Positions 1 through 7,366 of a stretch of DNA of 39,845 bases are shown here, one piece after another. This DNA comes from Fibrobacter sp. (GTDB taxonomy: Bacteria > Fibrobacterota > Fibrobacteria > Fibrobacterales > Fibrobacteraceae). Where the stretch lies: positions 1-39,845 of the forward strand of contig JAFXLS010000026.1 of the NCBI GenBank assembly GCA_017530965.1. The letters are read 5' to 3'. Position 1 is the stretch's first letter. The number at the start of each line of letters is the position of its first letter. The notes under the pieces are model-generated. The model worked only from the letters and a program-made list of their open reading frames with translations, did no database searches and had not been told where the DNA came from. The translations under genes were made by a program, and so were the position numbers.

Positions 1-255
1 CGGGCTGATGGTACCCGGACGCGGGCACACCACAAAGAGTTCGCCTTCGAGAGCCTTGGGTTCGCGGGCCGGACCGTAGTGCAGCACCTTCTTCAAGGTT
101 TCGGTTTCCGCATCGGTCAGGTCGGCGGACAAATCCACCACGTGCAGGAATTCAGCATAGACGGAAGCGACAGAGAGCCCCGCAGCCTTGAAATCGGAAG
201 AAAGTTTCTGGAGACGGAAATCCGACAGAGCCGGCGTACCACGTAAAATGAGCAT
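1..255 (-). CDS. purL: Phosphoribosylformylglycinamidine synthase, N-terminal fragment
   Basis: Eighty-five codons are present; the gene continues past the left edge. The product would be the large single-chain FGAM synthase, which converts FGAR, glutamine and ATP to FGAM in purine synthesis. The start MLILRGTPALSDFRLQKL, the segment VYAEFLHVVDL and the segment CPRPGTISP match the N-terminal PurS-like domain of the long proteobacterial-type PurL (E. coli: ILRGSPALSAFR, YAEYVHF, TPRPGTISP). The ATG at 253-255 is the only start that gives this N-terminus. Catalytic domains lie outside the window, so completeness cannot be judged. Confidence 0.93.
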   Translation of the reverse strand, partial: MLILRGTPALSDFRLQKLSSDFKAAGLSVASVYAEFLHVVDLSADLTDAETETLKKVLHYGPAREPKALEGELFVVCPRPGTISP

Positions 256-304
256 TATAAACCTCGGTTTGATTTTTTACGAGGGGAAAGATAGAAAATA
301 GGTA

Positions 305-422
305 TGAGGTCGCTCGTTTCACTCGCTTTGAGTTATGAGCTTTTATAATCGCGCCTTCGGCGCCATATTTTAACTCAATGCTCAGACCTCAAAGCCTTGC
401 CTAGGCAGGGCACGCTCATAAC
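305..422. repeat. Structured intergenic element with mutually exclusive stems
   Basis: Between purL and the next gene is a nested palindrome: 305-311 pairs with 385-391 (TGAGGTC/GACCTCA), 328-335 with 371-378 (TTGAGTTA/TAACTCAA), and 351-355 with 359-363 (GCGCC-TTC-GGCGC). The segment 332-340 (GTTATGAGC) is also a perfect 9-bp complement of 414-422, so it can form either the inner stem or a longer-range one. A further imperfect hairpin lies at 394-410. No coding potential is seen. It could be a dispersed repeat of the genome or a structured 3' region; its function is unknown. Confidence 0.55.
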
Positions 423-423
423 T

Positions 424-452
424 AAAAACGGCCCGCAAAGCGGGTCGTTTCT
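424..452 (-). terminator. Rho-independent terminator after the 485-1051 gene
   Basis: Stem ACGGCCCGC / GCGGGTCGT (one G-T pair) around a 3-nt AAA loop, followed on the minus strand by TTTTTAGT. It lies 33 nt beyond the stop codon of the minus-strand gene ending at 485. A weaker T stretch exists on the plus side. Confidence 0.75.
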
Positions 453-484
453 TACAATTTTCTAACTCATTGAGAGTCAAGCGA

Positions 485-1051
485 TTAGCGCTTTTTACCC
501 TTCTTGCCTTTCTTTCCCTTGGCAGCCTTGGCCGGTTTCTTCGGTGCCGGAGTTTCTTCAACAGCTTCTTCGGCGCCATCTTCGCCTTCCTCAGCTTCCT
601 CAATTTCTTCGCCCGGATTACCGACGAGAGCGTTCACGTTCACAGAGACGAGACCAGCAAGAGACTTGACTTCGGTCTTCTTGTCGACTTCGACCTTGGC
701 AAACTTGGAGATGATGTAGTAGGCACCCGTGGCTTCAAAGCGGCGAGTCATGTTCGCAATGCTCATGGAGCCCTTGGTAGACGGGAAATACTTGGATTCG
801 AGACGAGCCTGATCCTGAGAAGTCTTCACAGTCTGCACGGCTTCGCAAGCCAAGGACCACACGCCCTTGTTCACATCGATAGAGTTGTTCACGTATTCGA
901 TGATCTTAGAGGCTCCCTTGTAGGAGTTGGTAGTGGTCTTGGTATAGTGTTCCGTAGCCTGAGACACGTAACTACCCTTCTGCATCAAAAGCGTAGCAAG
1001 GAGAGCGATAACCAGAACCGTGAGTGCAATCGAAATATTCTTTACGTTCAT
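485..1051 (-). CDS. Membrane-anchored protein of unknown function with acidic then lysine-rich tail
   Basis: 188 residues. A single hydrophobic segment at about residues 5-23 serves as a membrane anchor or uncleaved signal. It is followed by a mostly helical, Ser/Thr/Lys-mixed middle part that probably faces the periplasm. From about residue 148 there is a very acidic run (Glu/Asp/Ala), then a Pro-Ala hinge and a basic terminus of repeated GKK units (KGKKGKKGKKR). No family is recognised. It lies 12 nt downstream of the 1064-1621 gene, which has the same size and topology, so the two form an operon and may be distant paralogs or partners. The charged tail could contact nucleic acid or an acidic polymer, but that is only inference. 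Confidence 0.75.
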   Translation of the reverse strand: MNVKNISIALTVLVIALLATLLMQKGSYVSQATEHYTKTTTNSYKGASKIIEYVNNSIDVNKGVWSLACEAVQTVKTSQDQARLESKYFPSTKGSMSIANMTRRFEATGAYYIISKFAKVEVDKKTEVKSLAGLVSVNVNALVGNPGEEIEEAEEGEDGAEEAVEETPAPKKPAKAAKGKKGKKGKKR

Positions 1052-1063
1052 TGGTACAACTCC

Positions 1064-1621
1064 TTATTCAAAGTGGTAAGCCGCCGGGGCTTCAAGCTTA
1101 AAGTGTTCGGCCATATTGTAGTTGGCAAGAGCGCTATAGTCGCTGGACTTCAGCTTGCCCTTTGCAAACGTGAACGAAATGACGCAGTTCTTGCCGCATG
1201 CCACTTCCTTGACGCCGCCTTCATTCTTCAGCAAGAACTTGTCAGCAAGGCCGGCCTTTTCGTAAATGGAATTCTGGGCCTGGGCCGGAATGCCAGCAGC
1301 TTCATACATGTAGGAAAGCTGCTTAAAACGGGCATCCTTATCGCCTTCGATGGCCTTGACTGCGGCATCAAAAGCAGCTTCGGTCTTTGCAGAGGTCAGA
1401 GTTGCATAGACGAGACGCCAAGCCATACCGTACTGGTCCACAGCCTTCCACTGGTCCTGAACGGCACCGTTGGAAAGTTCAAGATAGGCATCCACCTGTT
1501 CCTTCACCGTCTTCTGGGCCTGGTCGTTGTACTGGCCCTTCAGAACCATCATCAAGGCAAACAAGCCGATAATGAGCACGATATCGACAATCATCAAAAT
1601 TTTGAATTTCTTTTTGTCCAT
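1064..1621 (-). CDS. Membrane-anchored protein of unknown function
   Basis: 185 residues starting MDKKKFKILMIVDIVLIIG: three lysines and then a hydrophobic segment (about 8-26), so an N-in single-pass anchor. The rest is a helical, soluble domain containing two cysteines in VACGKNC near residue 143, close enough to form a disulfide or bind a metal. It is the first gene of a two-gene unit with the 485-1051 gene. I recognise no family. Pairing with a similar-sized anchored protein suggests a small envelope complex. Confidence 0.75.
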   Translation of the reverse strand: MDKKKFKILMIVDIVLIIGLFALMMVLKGQYNDQAQKTVKEQVDAYLELSNGAVQDQWKAVDQYGMAWRLVYATLTSAKTEAAFDAAVKAIEGDKDARFKQLSYMYEAAGIPAQAQNSIYEKAGLADKFLLKNEGGVKEVACGKNCVISFTFAKGKLKSSDYSALANYNMAEHFKLEAPAAYHFE

Positions 1622-1731
1622 AAGTATCCTTTTGCAAGTTTTTGCATATAGAATTTACTTCCAAAATAAAAAAAAACAAGCAAACTTTCGGAAAAATAAG
1701 GCAATTTTACAGAAAACACCCCCATTTTTAG

Positions 1732-1737
1732 TATATT
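1732..1737 (+). promoter_or_regulatory. -10 element TATATT, 7 nt before the 1745 start
   Basis: TATATT ends seven bases before ATG 1745, which would put the transcription start at or next to the A of the start codon. No Shine-Dalgarno sequence is present. One of several genes here with this arrangement. Confidence 0.55.
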
Positions 1738-1744
1738 GCAGCCC

Positions 1745-2248
1745 ATGAGCGAACAAGAAAACAAAGAAATGCTCCCGTCCCAGGTGATTTTTGAAAACCT
1801 CAAGGAGCTTATCAGGGCTAAAAATACAGCCCACGAATCCATGTTCAAATTCCACTGGAAAAAGATGTGGCCGTTCAGCCTGTTCTGGCCGCAAGTGGAT
1901 TTCGAACGAATCGTTCGACTCATGAGCGAAATCCGCAAAAACGCCATCAACCAAAAGAATCTTGTACTACAGGCACAAGGCAAGGCGAAGGATTTCGAAA
2001 AGACATTCCTGAACGCCGTTCCCGCTTACCTGACTGCGCTGGATATTTCTTGCCAGAAGCTCTCTGCCGCCGCCCAATGGAAACAGGACATGCTGATGAA
2101 GAAAATTCACAAAGATGTCAAATTACGCCGCGACGTGTCGGAATGGAGCCGGATTCTGAAGGAATACGAAGAAGCGCAAGGCAACCTGGTTCGTGCAGGC
2201 GCCATTGTGCAAATGGGTTGGGGCGAAGTCGTTCAAGCGATTAAATAA
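1745..2248 (+). CDS. Hypothetical helical cytoplasmic protein
   Basis: 167 residues, no signal peptide and no convincing membrane segment, although an aromatic patch (WKKMWPFSLFW) occurs at about residues 35-45. The remainder is charged and strongly helical. No family recognised. ATG 1745 is preferred over an in-frame TTG at 1736 because the TTG lies inside the TATATT -10 element. The gene converges with the glycosyltransferase at 2241 and the two overlap by 8 nt at their 3' ends. Confidence 0.7.
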   Translation: MSEQENKEMLPSQVIFENLKELIRAKNTAHESMFKFHWKKMWPFSLFWPQVDFERIVRLMSEIRKNAINQKNLVLQAQGKAKDFEKTFLNAVPAYLTALDISCQKLSAAAQWKQDMLMKKIHKDVKLRRDVSEWSRILKEYEEAQGNLVRAGAIVQMGWGEVVQAIK

Positions 2249-2930
2249 TCGCCTTCAACAAATCAAGCCGCCATTTGATTTTCTGAAAAACGCCTGCGGG
2301 AGAATTCCCGATATGCGTTGCATTGGTGGAATGTTGACGGTATTCCACTAGCGGTTCGTCGATAAACTTTACCTTGAAAAACTTTTCCGCCACGATACCA
2401 AGCCATTGGTCATGCATGGGAAGATTCTTGGGGAACGGAAGCGCCCTGTCCAAGACATTCCGACGGAACGCCATGCAGCACCCCGTAAAAGAATTCTTCC
2501 ACCAGTTGGCAACTACCCCGCTCTTGTAGGCGCGAATATCGTTCAACTTGCCGGAGCGAGTCCAGGAAGATTCTGACGGACGAAGCATCCAAGCATCATG
2601 CGCAATGAGATCGAATTCTTTGAGCGCATCCAGAACTTTCGTCACCTTTCCCGGAAGCCAAACATCATCTTGGTCCGCCAGGAAAACAATTTCACCCTTG
2701 GAAGCTAGCAACGCACGTTCATAATTGTAGATAACGCCCAAATGTTTTTCGGCAGGCAACATGCGAATACGCGGTTCATTCAAGGATTCTACTACTTGCA
2801 AGGTATCGTCGGTAGAACCGTCATCGGCGATAACGATTTCAACATCGGAGGGCAACTGCGAAAGAATGCTTTCCAGCTGTTCGCGGATGTATTTACCGCC
2901 ATTATAGGATGCCATGCAAACTGAAATCAT
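2241..2930 (-). CDS. GT2 family glycosyltransferase
   Basis: 229 residues, GT-A fold. N-terminal MISVCMASYNGGKYIREQL and IVIADDGSTDDT form the nucleotide-sugar site; FLADQDDVW carries the metal-binding DxD motif; MHDQWLG followed by VEYRQHSTNAT is the usual acceptor-side end of rhamnosyltransferase-type GT2 proteins. It is short but complete for this subgroup and has no membrane segment. It is the last gene of the minus-strand polysaccharide cluster that includes the flippase, so it probably adds one sugar to a lipid-linked repeat unit on the cytoplasmic side. The sugar cannot be read from sequence. Confidence 0.88.
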   Translation of the reverse strand: MISVCMASYNGGKYIREQLESILSQLPSDVEIVIADDGSTDDTLQVVESLNEPRIRMLPAEKHLGVIYNYERALLASKGEIVFLADQDDVWLPGKVTKVLDALKEFDLIAHDAWMLRPSESSWTRSGKLNDIRAYKSGVVANWWKNSFTGCCMAFRRNVLDRALPFPKNLPMHDQWLGIVAEKFFKVKFIDEPLVEYRQHSTNATHIGNSPAGVFQKIKWRLDLLKAII

Positions 2931-2950
2931 TGATTTTCCTTCTAAGAATA

Positions 2951-2977
2951 GATTGCTTCGTTCCTCGCAATGACGTT
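2951..2977. repeat. Short dispersed palindromic repeat (GATTGCTTCG...CGCAATGACG type)
   Basis: 27 bases in the 49-nt gap between two glycosyltransferase genes, with ends nearly identical to those at 7974-8002 and 5783-5835. The arms GATTGC and GCAATG are imperfectly complementary. Confidence 0.7.
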
Positions 2978-2979
2978 TA

Positions 2980-3948
2980 CTAATGCTTTAAGAAAAATCT
3001 TGGGATGAACAATTTAGGCAATCGCTTCAAGAATACAGGACTCAAAGAAGCAAGTTGCGGAAGGCGTTTCAAGGCCTCCCCTTTCTGGGCATAGGCAAGG
3101 GCCGAGAACCATTTGGCCTTCCAATTTTTCAAGGCCTGCTGATACAAACGATGTTCCTTATACAGTTCGATAATCCGCAGGAACTCGTTGTACATACGGC
3201 TATGATTGGAATGCATGTTATCGCCATGCTCGCGATAATAGCAGCACACAATATCGGCAGACACCGGCTGCGGTCCAAATTCGTAAAGGACCTTCAGGTA
3301 CAGGGGGTAATCCTCAAAAAAGAACCGCGTATCGTAACCGCCTAGCTGGCGCACCTTTTCGGTCACGAACATTTCGGCACAACCATGCAGAGCCTTTTCA
3401 CCTAGGAATATTTCCTCAAAATGAATTTCAGGAACAGCCTGCATGTAGACACCATCGACAAGGTCTTCGACAACGCCATCCTCGCTCATGGGCTTCACCT
3501 GTCCAAAGCAGGCCACCGCATTCGGATGGGATTGCATATAATCCGACTGCTTTTTAAGGCGATCCGGCGGCATGATATCGTCCGACGAAAAAGTGCAGAA
3601 ATATTTTCCGCGGGCCAATTCAAGCATCTCGTTCAAGGTCGCAATAACGCCCTTATTTTCGCGATGAATGTAGCGGAACTTGAGTTCGGCAGAAAGCTTC
3701 TCCAAAATCTCGGGAGAAGAATCCTTGCTACCATCGTCGAGAACGATGAGTTCAAAAGGGACGCCCTTTTGTTCCATCACGGAACGAACGGCCGTTTCCA
3801 CATATTTTTCGTGATTGTAGCTGGCCAAAAGCACCGAAACCACCGGCGGGAATTCGCGCTGTTCGGTTTCTTCGCCCTGCGCAAATGCTTTCACGTAAAC
3901 ATTTTCCGTCATTTTTTGCGCAAACATGTTGGTTACGGAGTATTCCAT
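2980..3948 (-). CDS. GT2 family glycosyltransferase
   Basis: 322 residues. An N-terminal extension of about 35 residues precedes the GT-A domain: VSVLLASYNHEKYVETAV, LIVLDDGSKDSS, and FSSDDIMPP with the DxD site. The segment GYDTRFFFEDYPLYLKVL is the typical acceptor-side acidic motif (ED). The C-terminal 70 residues are basic and helical, as in enzymes lying against the membrane. The start at 3948 falls 16 nt inside the flippase gene, which fits translational coupling. An internal start near the beginning of the GT-A domain cannot be excluded. Role: one sugar transfer step for the surface glycan of this cluster. Confidence 0.87.
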   Translation of the reverse strand: MEYSVTNMFAQKMTENVYVKAFAQGEETEQREFPPVVSVLLASYNHEKYVETAVRSVMEQKGVPFELIVLDDGSKDSSPEILEKLSAELKFRYIHRENKGVIATLNEMLELARGKYFCTFSSDDIMPPDRLKKQSDYMQSHPNAVACFGQVKPMSEDGVVEDLVDGVYMQAVPEIHFEEIFLGEKALHGCAEMFVTEKVRQLGGYDTRFFFEDYPLYLKVLYEFGPQPVSADIVCCYYREHGDNMHSNHSRMYNEFLRIIELYKEHRLYQQALKNWKAKWFSALAYAQKGEALKRLPQLASLSPVFLKRLPKLFIPRFFLKH

Positions 3949-5201
3949 TTAAGCCTCCATACCAAAATATAGAGCACCACAAAGTAGCAGAAGTTTTCAA
4001 AAGCGTATGCCGCCATAGGGCCGTTAAATTCAAGGAATTTTATTCCAGCAAAGGTACCTACGGCCAGCAAGATTTCAGAACCGGTTTCAACAGACAAAAA
4101 CGCCTTTGTCTCGGCACGGGCAATCAGCACAAGCGCTAGCGCAAAGCCACCGGCCCTAAAGAAATCGCCCACCAGCTGAATCGGCAAATAATCAACGGCA
4201 CCCATATAGGCATGGGAAAAGAGCACCTGAACTAGAATGCTCCGACCAAAATACAGCACCGCAATCATCACCAGCGAGATTCCCATAACGCGAAGCAGCA
4301 ACGGATTAAACATCCTAAAGAACTCGCCTCGGCTCATGTTTGCTGATACTCGCGGCAAAATAATCACCGTCAAAATAGCGGACATGGCCATGAAAAGGAA
4401 ATCGGACACTTTCCATACACTCTGCCAAATACCCGCCGCATCACAGCCAAAATGGTTTGCAATAGTCGTACGCATGAAGGTGAGGACAATGGGAGATGCC
4501 ACCATGGGAACGATTCCCATAAGAATATAAGACATCCAGGGGCCACGGGTATCGAGAACGGTTTTCCAAATTTGCTTGATGCTAAAGCCTGCGCGACTAG
4601 CAATCTGGGCTGCAAAAATGCCCGCCACAATCGATTGAGTTGCAATAATTGACAACACCGAAAGGCGCCCCGTATAAAGGAAGAACGCCACCCACAACAC
4701 CTGCCAAACCGATGTCACCATGTTGATTAGCGCCCACTTGCGATTCTCGCCAAGGCCGTTCATGACAGCAGCCGTAATGGTAATGATGTTTGTCGCAAAG
4801 ACACCCGGCAAAGCAAACAAGATTGCCGCCTGGGCAAGCTTTGTCGGCACACCCGGCAAAAGAACTTCAAGAGGAGCCATGAAGCAGAACAGAATTGCAA
4901 CGAAAAAGGTGAGCATGCTTGCAAACGTGGTCAGTCGGAGGCCACCATGCCACACCCCAAGCAACTTGTCCATGGAATTCTTACTCTGGGCGGTAAGAGC
5001 AGTCCAGCCATTCTGCATCGCCAAGGAAGAGGTGGCTTGCCCAATGCTCATGAAATTCAAGAACTGCCCTACACAAGCAAACATGGCCGGAGGCAAAAAA
5101 ACAGCCAGCAACTTGTTTATGGCAAACGCACGCAGCGCGTTAAACAAGGTGACGGCACCGGAGCCGGCAAAAAGCTTTGTATAATTTGAATTAGAGGGCA
5201 T
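3933..5201 (-). CDS. WzxE-like lipid-linked oligosaccharide flippase
   Basis: 422 residues with about 10-12 predicted membrane segments, a MATE/MVF-superfamily polysaccharide exporter. The segment DAAGIWQSVWKVSDFLFM resembles E. coli WzxE (EVGIWQGVSSISDAYL), as does QLVGDFFRAGGFALALVLIA (QLVGDVLKVGAYVFGYLVIA), so this belongs nearer the WzxE branch than the general O-antigen flippases. It would move undecaprenyl-diphosphate oligosaccharide across the inner membrane. WzxE acts on a chain with an amino-deoxy sugar (Fuc4NAc), which fits the fdt-type amino-sugar genes upstream. The start overlaps the end of the aminotransferase gene by 11 nt. Confidence 0.85.
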   Translation of the reverse strand: MPSNSNYTKLFAGSGAVTLFNALRAFAINKLLAVFLPPAMFACVGQFLNFMSIGQATSSLAMQNGWTALTAQSKNSMDKLLGVWHGGLRLTTFASMLTFFVAILFCFMAPLEVLLPGVPTKLAQAAILFALPGVFATNIITITAAVMNGLGENRKWALINMVTSVWQVLWVAFFLYTGRLSVLSIIATQSIVAGIFAAQIASRAGFSIKQIWKTVLDTRGPWMSYILMGIVPMVASPIVLTFMRTTIANHFGCDAAGIWQSVWKVSDFLFMAMSAILTVIILPRVSANMSRGEFFRMFNPLLLRVMGISLVMIAVLYFGRSILVQVLFSHAYMGAVDYLPIQLVGDFFRAGGFALALVLIARAETKAFLSVETGSEILLAVGTFAGIKFLEFNGPMAAYAFENFCYFVVLYILVWRLKWNTP

Positions 5202-6357
5202 AGGAGTTAATCATCTCAATAACATAAGAGACTTGATCGTCGGTCATGGCCGGACCCATGGGAATACTGAGTTCCGTAAGGGCCAGTTCTTCGGCAATCG
5301 GAAGCGTACCGTAGCGGAGTTCGCCACGAGAGAGCGCCCCGTTAAAAGCCTCTTGCAAATGCGGCGGAATCGGATAATGAATCAGGGTTTCAACGCCGCG
5401 TTCTTTCAGGAACTTTTGCAATTCGTAGCGCTTTTCGCTGAACACCGGGAAAACATGCCACACATGCGACTTCGGTTTCGCGGGAACTGGAGTTACGCGC
5501 ACCAACGGATTCTTGATTTCGGCACAGTAGCGGTCCGCAATTTCTTGACGGCGCTTGTTCCAGGAGTCCAAATGAGGAAGCTTTGCAAGCAGGATTGCCG
5601 CCTGAATTTCGTCAAGGCGGGAATTCACCCCCACATACTTGTTCACATACTTTTCGTATGAGCCGTAATTGCCGAGAGACCTTACCACTTGGGCAAGTTC
5701 CAAATCGTCGGTCACCACCGCTCCCCCGTCGCCCATGGCGCCGAGGTTTTTTGTCGGATAAAAGCTATAGGCAGCTGCATCAGATTGCTTCGCAGAGTTT
5801 ACCCTGAGCTCGTCGAATGGGCTCGCAATGACGTTTCTTTCGTCTAAGAAAGCTCCGTGGGCCTGGGCCGCATCTTCGAACACGAGCAAGCCTTTCGACT
5901 TCGCAAATTCGCAAATCGCGGGCATATTCGCCAGACGTCCATAAAGATGAACCACCAAAACGGCACGGGTCTTAGCTGAATATGCTTCCGCCAATCGAGA
6001 CGCATCCAACACACATGTTTCACGATCCGGTTCAACCAAAACAGGAACAAGTCCCGCCGCACGCACTGCCAAAACAGTCGCCACGAAGGTATTCGCCGGC
6101 ACAATCACTTCGTCACCTTCTGCCATTCGGCCAAGGATAATTGACGCCTTCAACATCAGAGTCAAAGCATCCAAACCGTTTCCGACTCCGACACAAGCCT
6201 TTTTACCACAATAAGCGGCAAAGGTTTCTTCAAACTCGCTACAACGATTTCCGCGAATAAACCACTTCGAATCAAGGACATCAGAAAAAGACTCGCGCAG
6301 GGCATCACCCAAGGTGCGATTCACATAATCCAGCGAATAAAACGGGACATTCATCAT
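5191..6357 (-). CDS. fdtB: DegT/DnrJ/EryC1 sugar 3-aminotransferase (FdtB-like) with an in-frame repeat insertion
   Basis: 388 residues, PLP-dependent. Motifs: VGNGLDALTL, DEVIVPANTFVAT, VVHLYG, FEDAAQAHGA, and SFYPTKNLGAMGD with the PLP-binding Lys203. With the adjacent ketoisomerase it should transaminate dTDP-3-keto-6-deoxyhexose to dTDP-3-amino-3,6-dideoxyhexose (FdtB or QdtB type). Residues 175-192, between AHGA and the GDAAxxSFYP region, are encoded by a dispersed palindromic repeat (5782-5835) and make the loop about 12 residues longer than usual. The frame is kept and catalytic residues remain, so it may still be active. Two in-frame ATGs (6357, 6354) compete for the start. A TATTTT box lies 8 nt before 6357. 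The fdtB assignment rests mainly on the fdtA-like neighbour. Confidence 0.85.
   Translation of the reverse strand: MMNVPFYSLDYVNRTLGDALRESFSDVLDSKWFIRGNRCSEFEETFAAYCGKKACVGVGNGLDALTLMLKASIILGRMAEGDEVIVPANTFVATVLAVRAAGLVPVLVEPDRETCVLDASRLAEAYSAKTRAVLVVHLYGRLANMPAICEFAKSKGLLVFEDAAQAHGAFLDERNVIASPFDELRVNSAKQSDAAAYSFYPTKNLGAMGDGGAVVTDDLELAQVVRSLGNYGSYEKYVNKYVGVNSRLDEIQAAILLAKLPHLDSWNKRRQEIADRYCAEIKNPLVRVTPVPAKPKSHVWHVFPVFSEKRYELQKFLKERGVETLIHYPIPPHLQEAFNGALSRGELRYGTLPIAEELALTELSIPMGPAMTDDQVSYVIEMINSYAL
5782..5835. repeat. Composite dispersed repeat inside the aminotransferase coding region
   Basis: The outer parts (GATTGCTTCGC at 5783-5793 and GCTCGCAATGACGTT at 5821-5835) match the intergenic repeat at 7974-8002. 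The inner part (5801-5823) matches 20 of 23 bases of the repeat at 23774-23796. The 54 nt are read in frame as 18 residues including ASPFDELRVN. Confidence 0.8.
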
Positions 6358-6365
6358 TATTCATG

Positions 6366-6371
6366 AAAATA
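6366..6371 (-). promoter_or_regulatory. -10 element TATTTT for the aminotransferase gene
   Basis: On the minus strand TGCTATTTT (extended -10 form) ends 8 nt before ATG 6357. No Shine-Dalgarno sequence lies between. It shares a 43-nt divergent spacer with the promoter of the 6401 gene. Confidence 0.45.
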
Positions 6372-6387
6372 GCAAATTAACATTTAC

Positions 6388-6393
6388 TATTTT
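6388..6393 (+). promoter_or_regulatory. -10 element TATTTT for the 6401 gene
   Basis: TATTTT followed by seven bases and then ATG 6401; leaderless spacing, no Shine-Dalgarno sequence. Confidence 0.45.
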
Positions 6394-6400
6394 ACCCACC

Positions 6401-7363
6401 ATGTACGAGATTTTGCCCTATAGCCCGGACTTGGACAAACGACTGGACCACTTTGTGGAATGCGAATCTGTCAACGGGACGTTCTTGCAAACCAGACGGT
6501 TCTTGAACTACCACCCGGCAGACCGCTTTACCGACGCCAGTTTTGCGCTAGAAAAAAGCGGGACAATCGTAGCCTATTTCCCGGGCGTGGCAAAGGAACA
6601 AACTTTCGTCTCCCATGCGGGTACAACTTTTGGCGGGCCCATTATCGCAAAATCCTTCTACAGCGGATCCAGGCTTCTTGAAATCATGAAAGAGGCGGAC
6701 CAATACCTCGCCGAACGATTCAAGAACATTCGATTCAAGATTACTCCGGCAATTTTTGCCGAAGAAAGCCCCGATCTTCTGGAATACACGCTGGAACACA
6801 TGGGATACACCCGCCATACGGAACTGAGTTCCTATAGTGCATTGCTGAAGGACGCTGACCCTCTTGAAAACTGCGACAAGGAATGCCGCCGCATTTTCAA
6901 AAAGTCCGAGATTGCCGATATCCGGTTCGGAAACGTGGAAAAAGCCGAAGATTTCGAAACATTCTACCGTTTTTTGGAAATTTCCAAATCCAAGCACAAC
7001 GTCCACCCGGTCCACACCCTGCAAGAACTCTACGACCTGAAGAACAACCGCGTTCCAGACCACATCCGTTTCCGCGGAATCTGGGACGGGGACACGCTAG
7101 TGGCAGCCATGATGCTATTCCTGTTCGAAAACACCAGGACCATTCACGCCCAATACATTGCGCCTAACCCGGACTACGAGAAATTCCAGCCCACCATCGC
7201 CCTGTATGTGCGCGTGATGCGTGAAGCCGCCCTCGAAGGTTTCCAGAAAATTTCCTGGGGCATTTCGACCGAAAACGGTGGCGAATATTTAAATGAAAGC
7301 CTGCACCGATTCAAGGAATCCCTCGGCGCCAAAGCCTGCGTCAACGCATTTTACACAAAGTAA
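6401..7363 (+). CDS. FemAB/GNAT-like N-acyltransferase
   Basis: 320 residues, soluble, two-half GNAT (FemAB-type) architecture. The N-terminal half contains FLQTRRFLNYHPADRF, typical of the family start. The C-terminal half has VPDHIRFRGIWDGDTLVAAMM, then IHAQYIAPNPDYEKFQPTIAL and a final NESLHRFKESLGA, the usual order of the acyl-CoA or aminoacyl-tRNA-binding half. It lies on the plus strand between the fdtB-like and fdtA-like minus-strand genes, ending 3 nt from fdtA's stop. A reasonable inference is N-acylation of the 3-amino sugar made by its neighbours, a role filled by FdtC/QdtC elsewhere. Transfer of an amino acid to a cell-surface glycan is an alternative. Confidence 0.7.
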   Translation: MYEILPYSPDLDKRLDHFVECESVNGTFLQTRRFLNYHPADRFTDASFALEKSGTIVAYFPGVAKEQTFVSHAGTTFGGPIIAKSFYSGSRLLEIMKEADQYLAERFKNIRFKITPAIFAEESPDLLEYTLEHMGYTRHTELSSYSALLKDADPLENCDKECRRIFKKSEIADIRFGNVEKAEDFETFYRFLEISKSKHNVHPVHTLQELYDLKNNRVPDHIRFRGIWDGDTLVAAMMLFLFENTRTIHAQYIAPNPDYEKFQPTIALYVRVMREAALEGFQKISWGISTENGGEYLNESLHRFKESLGAKACVNAFYTK

Positions 7364-7366
7364 AAA

